This document shows positions 1 to 7,056 of a DNA stretch of 8,466 nt, piece by piece. The stretch covers positions 1 to 8,466 of the forward strand of contig APFI01000305.1 of the NCBI GenBank assembly GCA_000403945.1. Reading direction: 5' to 3'. The DNA comes from Desulfovibrio sp. Dsv1 (GTDB lineage Bacteria > Desulfobacterota > Desulfovibrionia > Desulfovibrionales > Desulfovibrionaceae). The position numbers were made by a program, and so were the translations under genes. How positions within the stretch are numbered: the first letter of the stretch is position 1; each line of letters starts with the position of its first letter. Below the pieces are notes generated by a model, which ran no database searches, had not been told where the DNA came from, and saw nothing but the letters and a program-made list of their open reading frames with translations.

Positions 1-29
1 GGAGGGAACAACCTGTTGGAACATGACAC

Positions 30-722
30 CTAGAGCACGAAGTCCGGCCTGTCGCGCAGATACACCTCGCCGTTACGGGCCCAGTAGCGCAGCCCGGCAT
101 GTTTTTTGAGCTCTTCCAGAGCATTGTCCTCCGCCGCGATGTCCTCGGACCAGAAGCGGATCTTTACTTGGCGCATGCTGTCGTCGGAAATAATGGACAG
201 CACTGTGGAGATACGCACGCCGTATTCCTTGAGCCGGTCCAGAATCTCGTGTAGGGTACCACGCCTGTTCTCCAGTTTGAAGGCCATCTCCACGCCCGTG
301 GGTATGGTGGCTCCGCTGATGCTGACCAGAGCCTTGAAAATGTCCCATTCGGTGAGAATGCCCACCAGTTTTTCCTCGTCGTTGACCACCGGCAGGCAGG
401 CCACGCGTCTTTCAATCATCTTTATGGCGGCCTGCTCCACCGTGCCCTTGTAATTGATGGTCGTCGGGTCCACTGTCATAATCTGCTTGGCCATGGTTTC
501 GCCCAGCATGTCGAGCACTTCCAGAATTTCAAGACCCGTGGTGCGCTGCGGCGAAAACTCCTTGATATCCGAAGTGGAAATCAGGCCCACCACCACCTTG
601 TCTGCATCCACCACGGGCAGACGGCTGATCTGGTGCTCCTTGAACAGCTTTCGGCAGTGCAGCAGGGAGGTGTCCGGCGGCACGGAAATCACATTAGATT
701 TCATCCAGTCGAGTATCAACAT
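30..722 (-). CDS. CBS-CBS-ACT domain protein, AcuB-like putative ligand sensor
   Basis: A 230-residue soluble protein with no signal peptide or membrane segment. Two CBS domains are visible: residues about 1-57 (WMKSNVISVPPDTSLLHC, RLPVVDADKVVVGLISTSDI) and about 77-133 (QIMTVDPTTINYKGTVEQAA, CLPVVNDEEKLVGILTEWDI). A C-terminal ACT-like domain follows at about 145-225 (MAFKLENRRGTLHEILDRL). This order matches AcuB-type proteins; such domains usually bind adenine nucleotides (CBS) and small metabolites (ACT). No catalytic domain is visible, so a regulatory role is inferred, not shown. The ATG at 722 is chosen because AAAAGGA lies 8 nt upstream and the CBS domain begins there. An in-frame ATG at 806 would add 28 basic residues and overlap frdB. 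The gene lies 62 nt after frdB and is probably the last gene of the dicarboxylate operon. No terminator is visible in the 29 nt left in the window. Confidence 0.9.
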   Translation of the reverse strand: MLILDWMKSNVISVPPDTSLLHCRKLFKEHQISRLPVVDADKVVVGLISTSDIKEFSPQRTTGLEILEVLDMLGETMAKQIMTVDPTTINYKGTVEQAAIKMIERRVACLPVVNDEEKLVGILTEWDIFKALVSISGATIPTGVEMAFKLENRRGTLHEILDRLKEYGVRISTVLSIISDDSMRQVKIRFWSEDIAAEDNALEELKKHAGLRYWARNGEVYLRDRPDFVL

Positions 723-784
723 GGCATGTTTCCTTTTGGCGATTTTCAGGGCCGCCGCTTCGCGTGACGGCCGCTGTTCCGTGA

Positions 785-1570
785 TTATGCGTGGCTTTGG
801 CCGCACCCGCAGCCCTGCAGTTTTTTACGCAGGAATTCCGGCAGGATGCCGCGTACGGATTCGGCGGACACCATGCGGCGCATGATGCCCAGTTGATCCT
901 GCAGCGGCAGTTGCTTGGGGCAGACGTTGTCGCAGGCCAGCAGACCCATGCAGCCGAACACCCCGTTGTCGTCGCCGATCAGCTCGTAGTAGTCCGCCGG
1001 GGTGCGGTTGTCGCGCGGGTCCAGGTAAAAGCGGGCCATACGGTTGATGGCCGTGGCCCCGATGAAATCCTCGCGCATGCGCGCCGTGCCGCAGGCCGCC
1101 ACGCAGCAGCCGCACTCGATACAGCGGTCCAGCTCGAAGATCTGTGTGGCCAGTTCGTTGTCCATCCGCTCCTCCTGGGCGTCAGGATCAAAAGCCTTGT
1201 TGGTATGAATCCAGGATTCGATCTTTTTGCCCACATGCCGGAACCAGGTGCCCGTATCCACCGAGAGGTCGCCCAACAGCTTGAACACCGGCAGTGGGTG
1301 CAGGCTGATGCGGTTCGGCAGGTCGCTGGTCTGGGTATGGCAGGCCAGACCGGGGCGGCCGTTGATGACCATGCCGCAGGATCCGCAGATTCCCGCCCGG
1401 CAGCAGAAATCAAACTGCAGGCTCGCATCCTGGGTCTCCCGGATCATGTTCAGGGCGATGAAGAGCGTCATGCTGGGATGCTCTTCCAGGTTGAAGGTCT
1501 GCATGTGAGGCTGGGAATGTGGGGTCAGTGGATTGTAGCGGAATATCTCAAACGTCAGATTGCGTCCCAT
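785..1570 (-). CDS. frdB: Fumarate reductase iron-sulfur subunit FrdB
   Basis: Electron-transfer subunit of menaquinol:fumarate oxidoreductase, 261 residues; it passes electrons from the heme subunit FrdC to the flavin in FrdA at the membrane face. All cluster ligands are present. The [2Fe-2S] ligands are C57, C62, C65 and C77 (CRAGICGSCG). The [4Fe-4S] ligands are C150, C153, C156 and C217. The [3Fe-4S] ligands are C160, C207 and C213 (CIECGCCVAAC, CMGLLACDNVCP). Spacing and sequence resemble the Wolinella succinogenes subunit closely rather than E. coli FrdB. The start is supported by GGGAGG 5 nt upstream of the ATG. It begins 11 nt after frdA. The C-terminus extends about 22 residues past the Wolinella end and finishes in a Cys-Gly-Cys-Gly tail (C254, C256), which is unusual. 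A succinate dehydrogenase role cannot be excluded from this subunit alone. Confidence 0.97.
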   Translation of the reverse strand: MGRNLTFEIFRYNPLTPHSQPHMQTFNLEEHPSMTLFIALNMIRETQDASLQFDFCCRAGICGSCGMVINGRPGLACHTQTSDLPNRISLHPLPVFKLLGDLSVDTGTWFRHVGKKIESWIHTNKAFDPDAQEERMDNELATQIFELDRCIECGCCVAACGTARMREDFIGATAINRMARFYLDPRDNRTPADYYELIGDDNGVFGCMGLLACDNVCPKQLPLQDQLGIMRRMVSAESVRGILPEFLRKKLQGCGCGQSHA

Positions 1571-1581
1571 GTCGGCCTCCC

Positions 1582-3438
1582 TTAGACCTTTGATCCGAAG
1601 GGTACGATGTCTTCCTCGACAATCTCGCCAGGGATGATCTTGCCGCCGCCGTAGCCGCGATCGCCGGGCGGCAGGATATAGAACGGCGTGGCCTTTTCAT
1701 AGTTGAGGGTCGGCAGGCTGTCGCCTTCCTTCCAAGTGGCCAGGGTGCGCACCTGCCAGTCCTTGTCGTTGCGCTCAGGGTAGTCCTCGCGGGCGTGCGC
1801 GCCACGGCTCTCGGTGCGTTGCAGCGCCCCGTGCGCCGTGCATAGGGCCAGCTTGAGCATACCGGGCACGCGCAGGGCCATGGACAGCTCGCCGTGCGGG
1901 CCGGGCATGTCGCCGCCGCGCAGGCGCATGTTCTTGCTGCGCTCCAGCAGGTCCTGCAGCTTGACCACGCCAGCTTCCAGATCCTTGCCGTTGCGGAAGA
2001 TGCCCACATGCTCCATCATCACGTCCTGCATGGCGTTGCGCAGGGTGTAACAGTCGTCGCCCGTGCCCCGGAGCAGGGCCGCGATGCGTCCGCGCACCAG
2101 TTTCGCCGCGCCGCTCATGGCTGCGGTGGAGAAAACGCACTCGTAGCCTTGCAGGAATTCCACCAGCTTTTTGCCCACAATGCGGCCCGACACTATGGTC
2201 TCGGCCAAGGAATTGCCGCCCAGGCGGTTGAAGCCGTGCATGTCCCAGCAGGCGGCCTCGCCCGCCGCGAATAGGCCCTTGAGGCCGTAAGCGTGGCCGT
2301 CCTTGTTGATGCGCACGCCGCCCATGCTGTAGTGTTGAGTGGGACGCACCGGAATGAGCTGATGGATGGGATTCACGCCCAAGAAGTGCGTGGAGATGTC
2401 GTAGACCTCACGCAGATTGGTGGTGATGTGCTTTTCGCCCAAGTGGCGAATGTCCAGCCAGAGATGCTCGCCGTAGGGGCTGGGTACGCCGAAACCCTTG
2501 CGCATGTGCTCGGTCATGCGCCGGGAGACCACGTCGCGCGATGCCAGTTCGGCCTTTTCCGGCTCGTAGTCGGGCATGAAGCGGTATTCGTTGACATCCA
2601 GCAGGGTGCCGCCGTCGCCCCGGCAGCCTTCGGTCACCAGAATGTCTGTGGGCACCGTGCCTGTGGGATGGAACTGTACGGCCTCCATATTGCCCAGTGG
2701 CACCACGCCCGTGTCCAAGGCGGTGATCTGGCCGCCGCCATCGCAGATCACGGCGTTGGTGGTGGCCCGGTAGATGCGTCCGTAACCGCCTGTGGCGATG
2801 AGCGTGGCCTTGGCGAAATAGCCCACCAGCTCGCCAGTGCGCAGGTCACGGGTCACACAGCCCATGCAGTGCTCGCCATCGTGCACCAGGGCTTCGGCCT
2901 GCACGCGGTCGTGCACGTCCACGCCCAGTTGAAGCAGGCGGTTGTCCAAGGTGAAGAGCACTGCGTGGCCCGTGCCGTCCGAAGTGTAGCAGGTGCGCCA
3001 CTTGGCCGTGCCGCCGAAGGCGCGGGAGTGGATCAGGCCCTCATTCTCGATCTTTTCCGTGGCCTGAAAGGGTTTGCCGCCCTTGTAATAGGTGTGCTCG
3101 CCGGGCACCACCCGGCTCCAGGGCACGCCCATCCATGCCATTTCGCGCATGGCGATGGGCGCGGTATTGGCGAACATGCGGGCCACTTCCTGATCACAGC
3201 CCCAGTCCGAGCCTTTGACCGTGTCGTTGAAATGGATTTCCGGGCTGTCACCCTCGCCCATGATGGAATTGCCCAAGGCCGCCTGCATGCCGCCCATGGC
3301 CGCCGAGGAATGGGAACGCCGGGGCGGCACTAGGCTCAGGCAGATGACGCTGAAGCCCGCCTGCGCGGCCTCCACGGCCACGCGCTCCCCGGCCAGACCG
3401 GCGCCCATGCAGAGAACATCACTTTGAAAAATACGCAT
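1582..3438 (-). CDS. frdA: Fumarate reductase flavoprotein subunit FrdA
   Basis: Catalytic subunit that reduces fumarate to succinate on a covalently bound FAD; 618 residues. The dinucleotide-binding GAGLAG is at 12-17. The FAD-linking histidine is H43 (RRSHSSAAMGG). Substrate-site residues are H257 (FHPTG), R301 (SRDVVSRR), H369 (QHYSMGG) and R405 (HGFNRLGGNS). The first four positions have the same numbers as in Wolinella FrdA (H43, H257, R301, H369), which supports both the family and the start. The start is ATG at 3438, with AGGGGG 5 nt upstream. The in-frame GTG at 3444 directly abuts that Shine-Dalgarno and is unlikely. The gene begins 9 nt after frdC. One oddity is M48, five residues after the flavin histidine, where fumarate reductases usually have Glu and succinate dehydrogenases Gln. 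The gene neighbourhood favours fumarate reduction, though reversible action is possible. Confidence 0.97.
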   Translation of the reverse strand: MRIFQSDVLCMGAGLAGERVAVEAAQAGFSVICLSLVPPRRSHSSAAMGGMQAALGNSIMGEGDSPEIHFNDTVKGSDWGCDQEVARMFANTAPIAMREMAWMGVPWSRVVPGEHTYYKGGKPFQATEKIENEGLIHSRAFGGTAKWRTCYTSDGTGHAVLFTLDNRLLQLGVDVHDRVQAEALVHDGEHCMGCVTRDLRTGELVGYFAKATLIATGGYGRIYRATTNAVICDGGGQITALDTGVVPLGNMEAVQFHPTGTVPTDILVTEGCRGDGGTLLDVNEYRFMPDYEPEKAELASRDVVSRRMTEHMRKGFGVPSPYGEHLWLDIRHLGEKHITTNLREVYDISTHFLGVNPIHQLIPVRPTQHYSMGGVRINKDGHAYGLKGLFAAGEAACWDMHGFNRLGGNSLAETIVSGRIVGKKLVEFLQGYECVFSTAAMSGAAKLVRGRIAALLRGTGDDCYTLRNAMQDVMMEHVGIFRNGKDLEAGVVKLQDLLERSKNMRLRGGDMPGPHGELSMALRVPGMLKLALCTAHGALQRTESRGAHAREDYPERNDKDWQVRTLATWKEGDSLPTLNYEKATPFYILPPGDRGYGGGKIIPGEIVEEDIVPFGSKV

Positions 3439-3447
3439 ACGCACCCC

Positions 3448-4077
3448 CTATCCCAGGAACCAGACGCGGGTCAGAGCTAATACGCCGAGCACGAGGTAAC
3501 AGCCCATGACAATCCATACCCACTTACGCCAGAGCTCGCGCGCGGTCTTGGCGCACACCCCGTACTTCACGGCCAAGCGGTAAACGCCGATGCCCGTGTG
3601 CAGGATGACGCAGGGCAGAAAAACCGCATAAAAGGCCAGCCAGCCGTCGCGCAGACGCTTGGCGCTGCCCTCCACGTTGATGGGCAGGTTGGTCATTACC
3701 GTATATACATGGAAGAATGCGCCAGCCAAGATGACCACGGCCGTGAAGACCTGGACCAACCAGAGCCATGTATCGGCCTCGCGCAGACTTTTGCTGTGTC
3801 GTACGAACACGCCCAGTTCTCCCGCGCGGAAGGGCATTTTGCGGGCCGCGATCCAGAAGTGGAAGAGAATCAGCAGAACAAGACATGGGGCCGCGACCTG
3901 AGCCATAAACGTGACTTCCAGAAGCCAAGCGATGCCGTTGGTCAGTTTGGGGCTGATAACGACGCTGCCCTCCAGAAGCAAATGCACACAGATGAACAGG
4001 GCCAGCGCCGCGCCTGACAAGGCTTGCCAGAAATCCAGCCTGGATCTGAAGTCGACGGGGGGGCTGCTTGCTAGCAT
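3448..4077 (-). CDS. frdC: Fumarate reductase diheme cytochrome b subunit FrdC
   Basis: Membrane anchor that oxidises menaquinol and carries two b hemes; 209 residues with five hydrophobic segments at about 19-41, 56-77, 104-127, 147-168 and 185-206. The heme ligands are probably H32, H73, H123 and H160, one in each of the first four helices, as in Wolinella FrdC (H44, H93, H143, H182). Shared motifs include LDFWQALSG and GVYRLAVKYG. E54 may match Wolinella Glu66 at the quinol site, allowing for a shorter loop. Wolinella Glu180, two residues before the fourth heme ligand, is Ile158 here. The start at 4077 has AAGGAG 5 nt upstream. A longer form starting at ATG 4128 overlaps the fumarase stop as TAATG but has no good Shine-Dalgarno; 17 extra residues would result. 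Gene order C-A-B is that of Wolinella-type enzymes. Confidence 0.92.
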   Translation of the reverse strand: MLASSPPVDFRSRLDFWQALSGAALALFICVHLLLEGSVVISPKLTNGIAWLLEVTFMAQVAAPCLVLLILFHFWIAARKMPFRAGELGVFVRHSKSLREADTWLWLVQVFTAVVILAGAFFHVYTVMTNLPINVEGSAKRLRDGWLAFYAVFLPCVILHTGIGVYRLAVKYGVCAKTARELWRKWVWIVMGCYLVLGVLALTRVWFLG

Positions 4078-4127
4078 AGTGACTCCTTGGGGTTTTTCAA
4101 AACTACAGCCATAACGGTATCCATACA

Positions 4128-4691
4128 TTACAGACCCCGATAAGGAGCCTGGCCCGTTTCGTAATAATTGTCGCCCAGGCAGTCGATGACCACAATGGCC
4201 GGAAAATCCTCCACTTCCATGGCGGCCACGGCTTCGGGGCCGAGATCCTCGTAGGCCAGCACCGTGTACTTTTTAATGCTGCGGGCGATGAGCGCGCCCG
4301 CGCCGCCCACCGCCGCCAGATAGGGCACGCCGTGCTTCTTCATGGCTTCCACCACTTCCGGTTTGCGGTAGCCCTTGCCGATCATGCCTCTGAGGCCCTG
4401 ATCCAGCAAGCGGGGCGTGTAGGCGTCCATGCGGCCCGAGGTGGTGGGTCCGGCCGCACCGATGGGTTGTCCTGGTTTGGCGGGCGAGGGGCCCACGTAA
4501 TAGACCACCGCGCCGCGCAGATCCACAGGCAGGGGTTCGCCCCGATCCAAGGTCTCCATCAGGCGCTTGTGGGCCGCGTCGCGCGCGGCCAGAATAACGC
4601 CGGAAATCAGCACCCGGTCACCGGCCCGCAGGGAACGCGCCGTAATGTCGTCAAAGGGGGCGCGGATGTGTTTGACCTGATCGCCGGACAT
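4128..4691 (-). CDS. Class I fumarate hydratase, beta (C-terminal) subunit
   Basis: Second subunit of the two-chain, [4Fe-4S]-dependent fumarase that interconverts L-malate and fumarate in the cytoplasm; 187 residues, normal for the separate beta chain. Family motifs visible are GDRVLISG (24-31), AARDAAHKR (35-43), the GPSPAKPGQPIG and GPTTSGRMD stretch (67-89), IGKG (104-107), VGGAGAL (128-134) and EDLGPEAV (148-155). The ATG at 4691 has AAGGAGG 6 nt upstream and lies 13 nt after the alpha-subunit stop. Tartrate dehydratase has the same architecture. The fumarate reductase genes directly downstream make fumarase the better call. Confidence 0.93.
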   Translation of the reverse strand: MSGDQVKHIRAPFDDITARSLRAGDRVLISGVILAARDAAHKRLMETLDRGEPLPVDLRGAVVYYVGPSPAKPGQPIGAAGPTTSGRMDAYTPRLLDQGLRGMIGKGYRKPEVVEAMKKHGVPYLAAVGGAGALIARSIKKYTVLAYEDLGPEAVAAMEVEDFPAIVVIDCLGDNYYETGQAPYRGL

Positions 4692-4704
4692 GTCCGTCCT
4701 CCTT

Positions 4705-5550
4705 TTACAGCACGACTTCCGCGTGGCGGGCCGCGTGACAGTTGATATTCACGGCCACTGGCAGTGAGGCGATGTGGGTGGGAGCCCATTCCACATGCAC
4801 CCTGAGGGCCGTGGTCAGGCCGCCCAGCCCTTGCGGGCCGATGCCGGTCTTGTTGATCATTTCCAGTAGTTCCCGCTCAAAGGCGGCATAGCGCGGATCG
4901 GAATTGACGCTCTCCAAGTCGCGCACGGCAGCTTTTTTGGCGCAGAGGGCCGCCACTTCCATGGTGCCGCCCAAGCCCACGCCCACCACCATGGGCGGAC
5001 AGGAATTGGGTCCGGCGGCCAACACTGCGTCCAGGACCACCTTGCGCACCCCTTTAATGCCGTCGGCGGGCACCAGCATTTTCAGCACGCTTTTGTTTTC
5101 CGAACCCGCGCCCTTGGGCGCCAGGCGCAGGCGTAGACTGTCGCCGGGCACAATGCGGGCATGGATGACCGCAGGAGTGTTGTCCTTGGTGTTCTTGCGC
5201 TCGAACAGGGGTTCGGCCACGCAGGATTTGCGCAGATAACCGTCCACATAGCCTCGGCGTACGCCTTCGTTGACGGCGTCCTCAAAACCGCCGCCCACGA
5301 TATGCGCATCCTGTCCCAAGTCGGCAAAAACCACAGCCAAACCTGTATCCTGACAGATGGGCATGTCCTCGCGCGCGGCGATATCTGCATTTTCCAGCAG
5401 CTGGTCCAGAATGGTGCGCCCCACAGGCGAGGGTTCCCCGTTCAGGGCCGCGCGCAGGCCCTCAAGCATGTCGTCGGGCAGGCGGCAGCATGCCCGCACG
5501 GCCATGGCCGCGACGGTTTCCGTGATGCTGTTTACGTGAATTTCCTTCAT
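4705..5550 (-). CDS. Class I fumarate hydratase, alpha (N-terminal) subunit
   Basis: Cluster-binding subunit of the two-chain class I fumarase; 281 residues. Three cysteines fit the ligands of the site-differentiated [4Fe-4S] cluster: C66 (MPICQDTG), C184 (NSCPPMVVGVGLGG) and C271 (NINCHAARHAE). The GIGPQGLGG loop lies at 236-244. Enzymes of this class are oxygen-sensitive, which fits an anaerobe. The fourth iron of the cluster is the one that binds the substrate in this family. The ATG at 5550 has GGGAG 8 nt upstream and lies 19 nt after the transporter stop. The product feeds fumarate to the FrdCAB complex encoded downstream, or removes it as malate. L-tartrate dehydratase is the main alternative. 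Confidence 0.94.
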   Translation of the reverse strand: MKEIHVNSITETVAAMAVRACCRLPDDMLEGLRAALNGEPSPVGRTILDQLLENADIAAREDMPICQDTGLAVVFADLGQDAHIVGGGFEDAVNEGVRRGYVDGYLRKSCVAEPLFERKNTKDNTPAVIHARIVPGDSLRLRLAPKGAGSENKSVLKMLVPADGIKGVRKVVLDAVLAAGPNSCPPMVVGVGLGGTMEVAALCAKKAAVRDLESVNSDPRYAAFERELLEMINKTGIGPQGLGGLTTALRVHVEWAPTHIASLPVAVNINCHAARHAEVVL

Positions 5551-5569
5551 GTTCGCTTCTCCCGTCAGC

Positions 5570-6922
5570 CTACGGATGGAAGGGCCAGATCATGGGAATG
5601 AGCAGCCAGCACATCAGCAGCGTGATCAGTTGCAGGGGCCAGCCAGCCTTGACGTAATCCAAGAAGCTGTACTTGCCCGGCCCGAGGACGATGGTATTGG
5701 GCGGAGTGGCAATGGGCGTCAGGAAACAGGCCGAGGCCGACATGGCGATGCCCATGGTGATGGGCAGGGGCGAAATGCCGCTGGCCATGGCGATGGGTAG
5801 GGCCAGCGGGGCCATGAGCGCCGCCGTGGCCGTATTGGACATGAAGTTGGTGATCAGGGCCGTAAGAGCGCAGCAGACCAGCATGAGCATCCAAGGGTCG
5901 GAAACCATGCTCACCACGGCGTTGGCCACAATGGCCGCCGCGCCGGACTTGGCCATGGCAGCGGACATGGAAAGCATGCCTGCGAAAAGAAAGATGGTGG
6001 TCCAGTCCACGCTGCGAAAGGCTTCGCGCATGGTCATACAGCCGGTGATGACCATCAGGCAGGCGCCCAGGATGGCGGCGGTGGTCAGGGGCATGAGTTC
6101 GCTGGCCATCATGAAGACCACAAAGGCAAAAATAAGAATGGAGTGGTACATCTTGTTTTCGCGGCGCGTCTGGCCCTCGGTGACGATATCGTCGTCCATC
6201 TGGCGGCCTCCGGGCAGAAAACGGTGGCCGACAAGGCCGTAATAAACCAGACCTGCGGCCAGCAGCGGCACGCCGATCAGGCCGAACTCGAAGAAGCTGA
6301 ACGGTGCCTGGCCGGTCTGGGCCAGCATGGAGTTGATGATGCCGTTGGGCGGCGTGCCCACCAGGGTCACGGTGCCGCCCAGAGAGGAGGCGAAGGCCAC
6401 GGGCATGAGCACCTTGCCCGGCGTCAGCTTAGCCTTGATGCACATGCCGAGGATCATGGGCACGGCCACCACGGTGGTGCCGGTGTTGGAAAGCACGGTG
6501 GAGAGCAGCCCCACGGCGGCCATGGTGTAGACCAGCAGCAGAACCGTATTGCCCTTGGAAAGCCGCACGGCCAGCGCGCCGACCTTGTCCGCGAAACCGG
6601 TGATGAACGTGGCTTCGCCCACAATGAACATGGCCATGAACAGGATGACTGTGGGATCGCCGAAGTAACTGAACGCCACCTTGGAGGTGATGACCTTGGT
6701 CAGGGAAAGGGCCGTCGGCACCAGCAGGGCGGTGATGGGCAGAGGAACGATTTCGGTGAAGAACATGATGGCCGCCACCACCAGGATGCCCAGGGTGATA
6801 TAGGCCTTGGTGGGATCTTCAGGCAGTTTTATGCCCATACCTGCGGCGGCGAGAGCGTCCTGCCCCACCAGCACAGTCGACAGAATCAGCAACAAGACTG
6901 CGGGGAACAAAAACTGTTTCAT
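5570..6922 (-). CDS. DASS/SLC13 family anion transporter, probably C4-dicarboxylate
   Basis: Inner-membrane transporter of 450 residues with about a dozen hydrophobic segments. The two inverted halves of the divalent anion:sodium symporter fold each show the substrate/sodium signature: SNT at 145-147 and SNT at 362-364. Their paired Pro-rich loops are GTPPN (189-193) and ATPPNT (405-410). The family carries dicarboxylates, citrate or sulfate, often with sodium. The adjoining fumarase and fumarate reductase genes suggest fumarate, malate or succinate, but substrate cannot be read from the sequence. An extra hydrophobic N-terminus (about 4-27, ending ALAAAG) looks like a signal peptide or an added helix. 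The ATG at 6922 has GGAGG 7 nt upstream. That site is partly enclosed in a predicted hairpin. This is the first gene of the operon. Confidence 0.9.
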   Translation of the reverse strand: MKQFLFPAVLLLILSTVLVGQDALAAAGMGIKLPEDPTKAYITLGILVVAAIMFFTEIVPLPITALLVPTALSLTKVITSKVAFSYFGDPTVILFMAMFIVGEATFITGFADKVGALAVRLSKGNTVLLLVYTMAAVGLLSTVLSNTGTTVVAVPMILGMCIKAKLTPGKVLMPVAFASSLGGTVTLVGTPPNGIINSMLAQTGQAPFSFFEFGLIGVPLLAAGLVYYGLVGHRFLPGGRQMDDDIVTEGQTRRENKMYHSILIFAFVVFMMASELMPLTTAAILGACLMVITGCMTMREAFRSVDWTTIFLFAGMLSMSAAMAKSGAAAIVANAVVSMVSDPWMLMLVCCALTALITNFMSNTATAALMAPLALPIAMASGISPLPITMGIAMSASACFLTPIATPPNTIVLGPGKYSFLDYVKAGWPLQLITLLMCWLLIPMIWPFHP

Positions 6923-6925
6923 CCG

Positions 6926-6950
6926 TCAACCTCCAAAGTTTCAAAGTTGA
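6926..6950 (-). promoter_or_regulatory. Hairpin enclosing the transporter Shine-Dalgarno
   Basis: On the minus strand TCAACTTT (6950-6943) can pair with GAGGTTGA (6933-6926), an 8-bp stem with two G-U pairs and a 9-nt loop. Four of the five bases of the GGAGG ribosome site (6934-6930) lie in the stem. This could limit translation of the transporter, but the stem is weak and chance pairing is possible. Confidence 0.35.
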
Positions 6951-6964
6951 AGGCGTCCCGCGCG

Positions 6965-6989
6965 CGTGTCGTAAACGGAGTTTCACACG
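6965..6989 (-). promoter_or_regulatory. Imperfect leader hairpin upstream of the transporter
   Basis: On the minus strand CGTGT...ACACG arms are joined by an inner G-C pair and AAAC/GTTT pairing, with two single-base bulges and a 3-nt loop. It lies in the inferred 5' leader, 42 nt before the start codon. No known riboswitch class is recognised. Confidence 0.3.
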
Positions 6990-7016
6990 GCTTCCGGCAC
7001 ACTGTGGGTCGGAAAG

Positions 7017-7046
7017 ACTATAGACACATGACAATGCTACTGACAA
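7017..7046 (-). promoter_or_regulatory. Predicted sigma70-type promoter of the dicarboxylate operon
   Basis: On the minus strand TTGTCA (7046-7041) and TATAGT (7022-7017) each match the -35 and -10 consensus at five of six bases, with an 18-bp spacer. Transcription would begin near 7010 and give a leader of about 88 nt to the transporter ATG at 6922. This is the best-balanced promoter in the gap. A perfect TATAAT at 7119-7124 has no fitting -35. Confidence 0.55.
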
Positions 7047-7047
7047 T
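7029..7047 (+). repeat. TGACAAT direct repeat over the promoter
   Basis: Two exact TGACAAT copies, 7029-7035 and 7041-7047, are offset by 12 nt. On the minus strand one copy includes the predicted -35 and the other sits in the spacer. They may be regulator half-sites or simply duplicated -35-like sequence. Confidence 0.5.
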
Positions 7048-7056
7048 CGCCATTTG

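Noticed and set aside
723..784. Terminator between frdB and the CBS-ACT gene
   Set aside because: GGCCG/CGGCC arms can pair weakly but no T-run follows on the minus strand, and the short gap fits an operon.
723..806. Longer start for the CBS-ACT protein at ATG 806
   Set aside because: It would overlap the end of frdB and add 28 basic residues with no domain match. The ATG at 722 has AAAAGGA 8 nt upstream and begins at the first CBS domain.
791..3333. Long plus-strand open frames opposite frdB and frdA
   Set aside because: They mirror the real minus-strand genes in GC-rich sequence, are rich in Ala, Gly, His and Gln, and match no family.
1582..4077. Succinate dehydrogenase (sdhCAB) instead of fumarate reductase
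   Set aside because: The single diheme anchor, C-A-B order, residue numbering like Wolinella and the fumarase/transporter neighbours favour fumarate reductase. Reversible activity cannot be excluded from sequence.
4078..4128. Longer FrdC start at ATG 4128 overlapping the fumarase stop (TAATG)
   Set aside because: Stop-start overlap allows coupling, but no good Shine-Dalgarno precedes it, while AAGGAG lies 5 nt before the ATG at 4077. Kept as an alternative in the FrdC entry.
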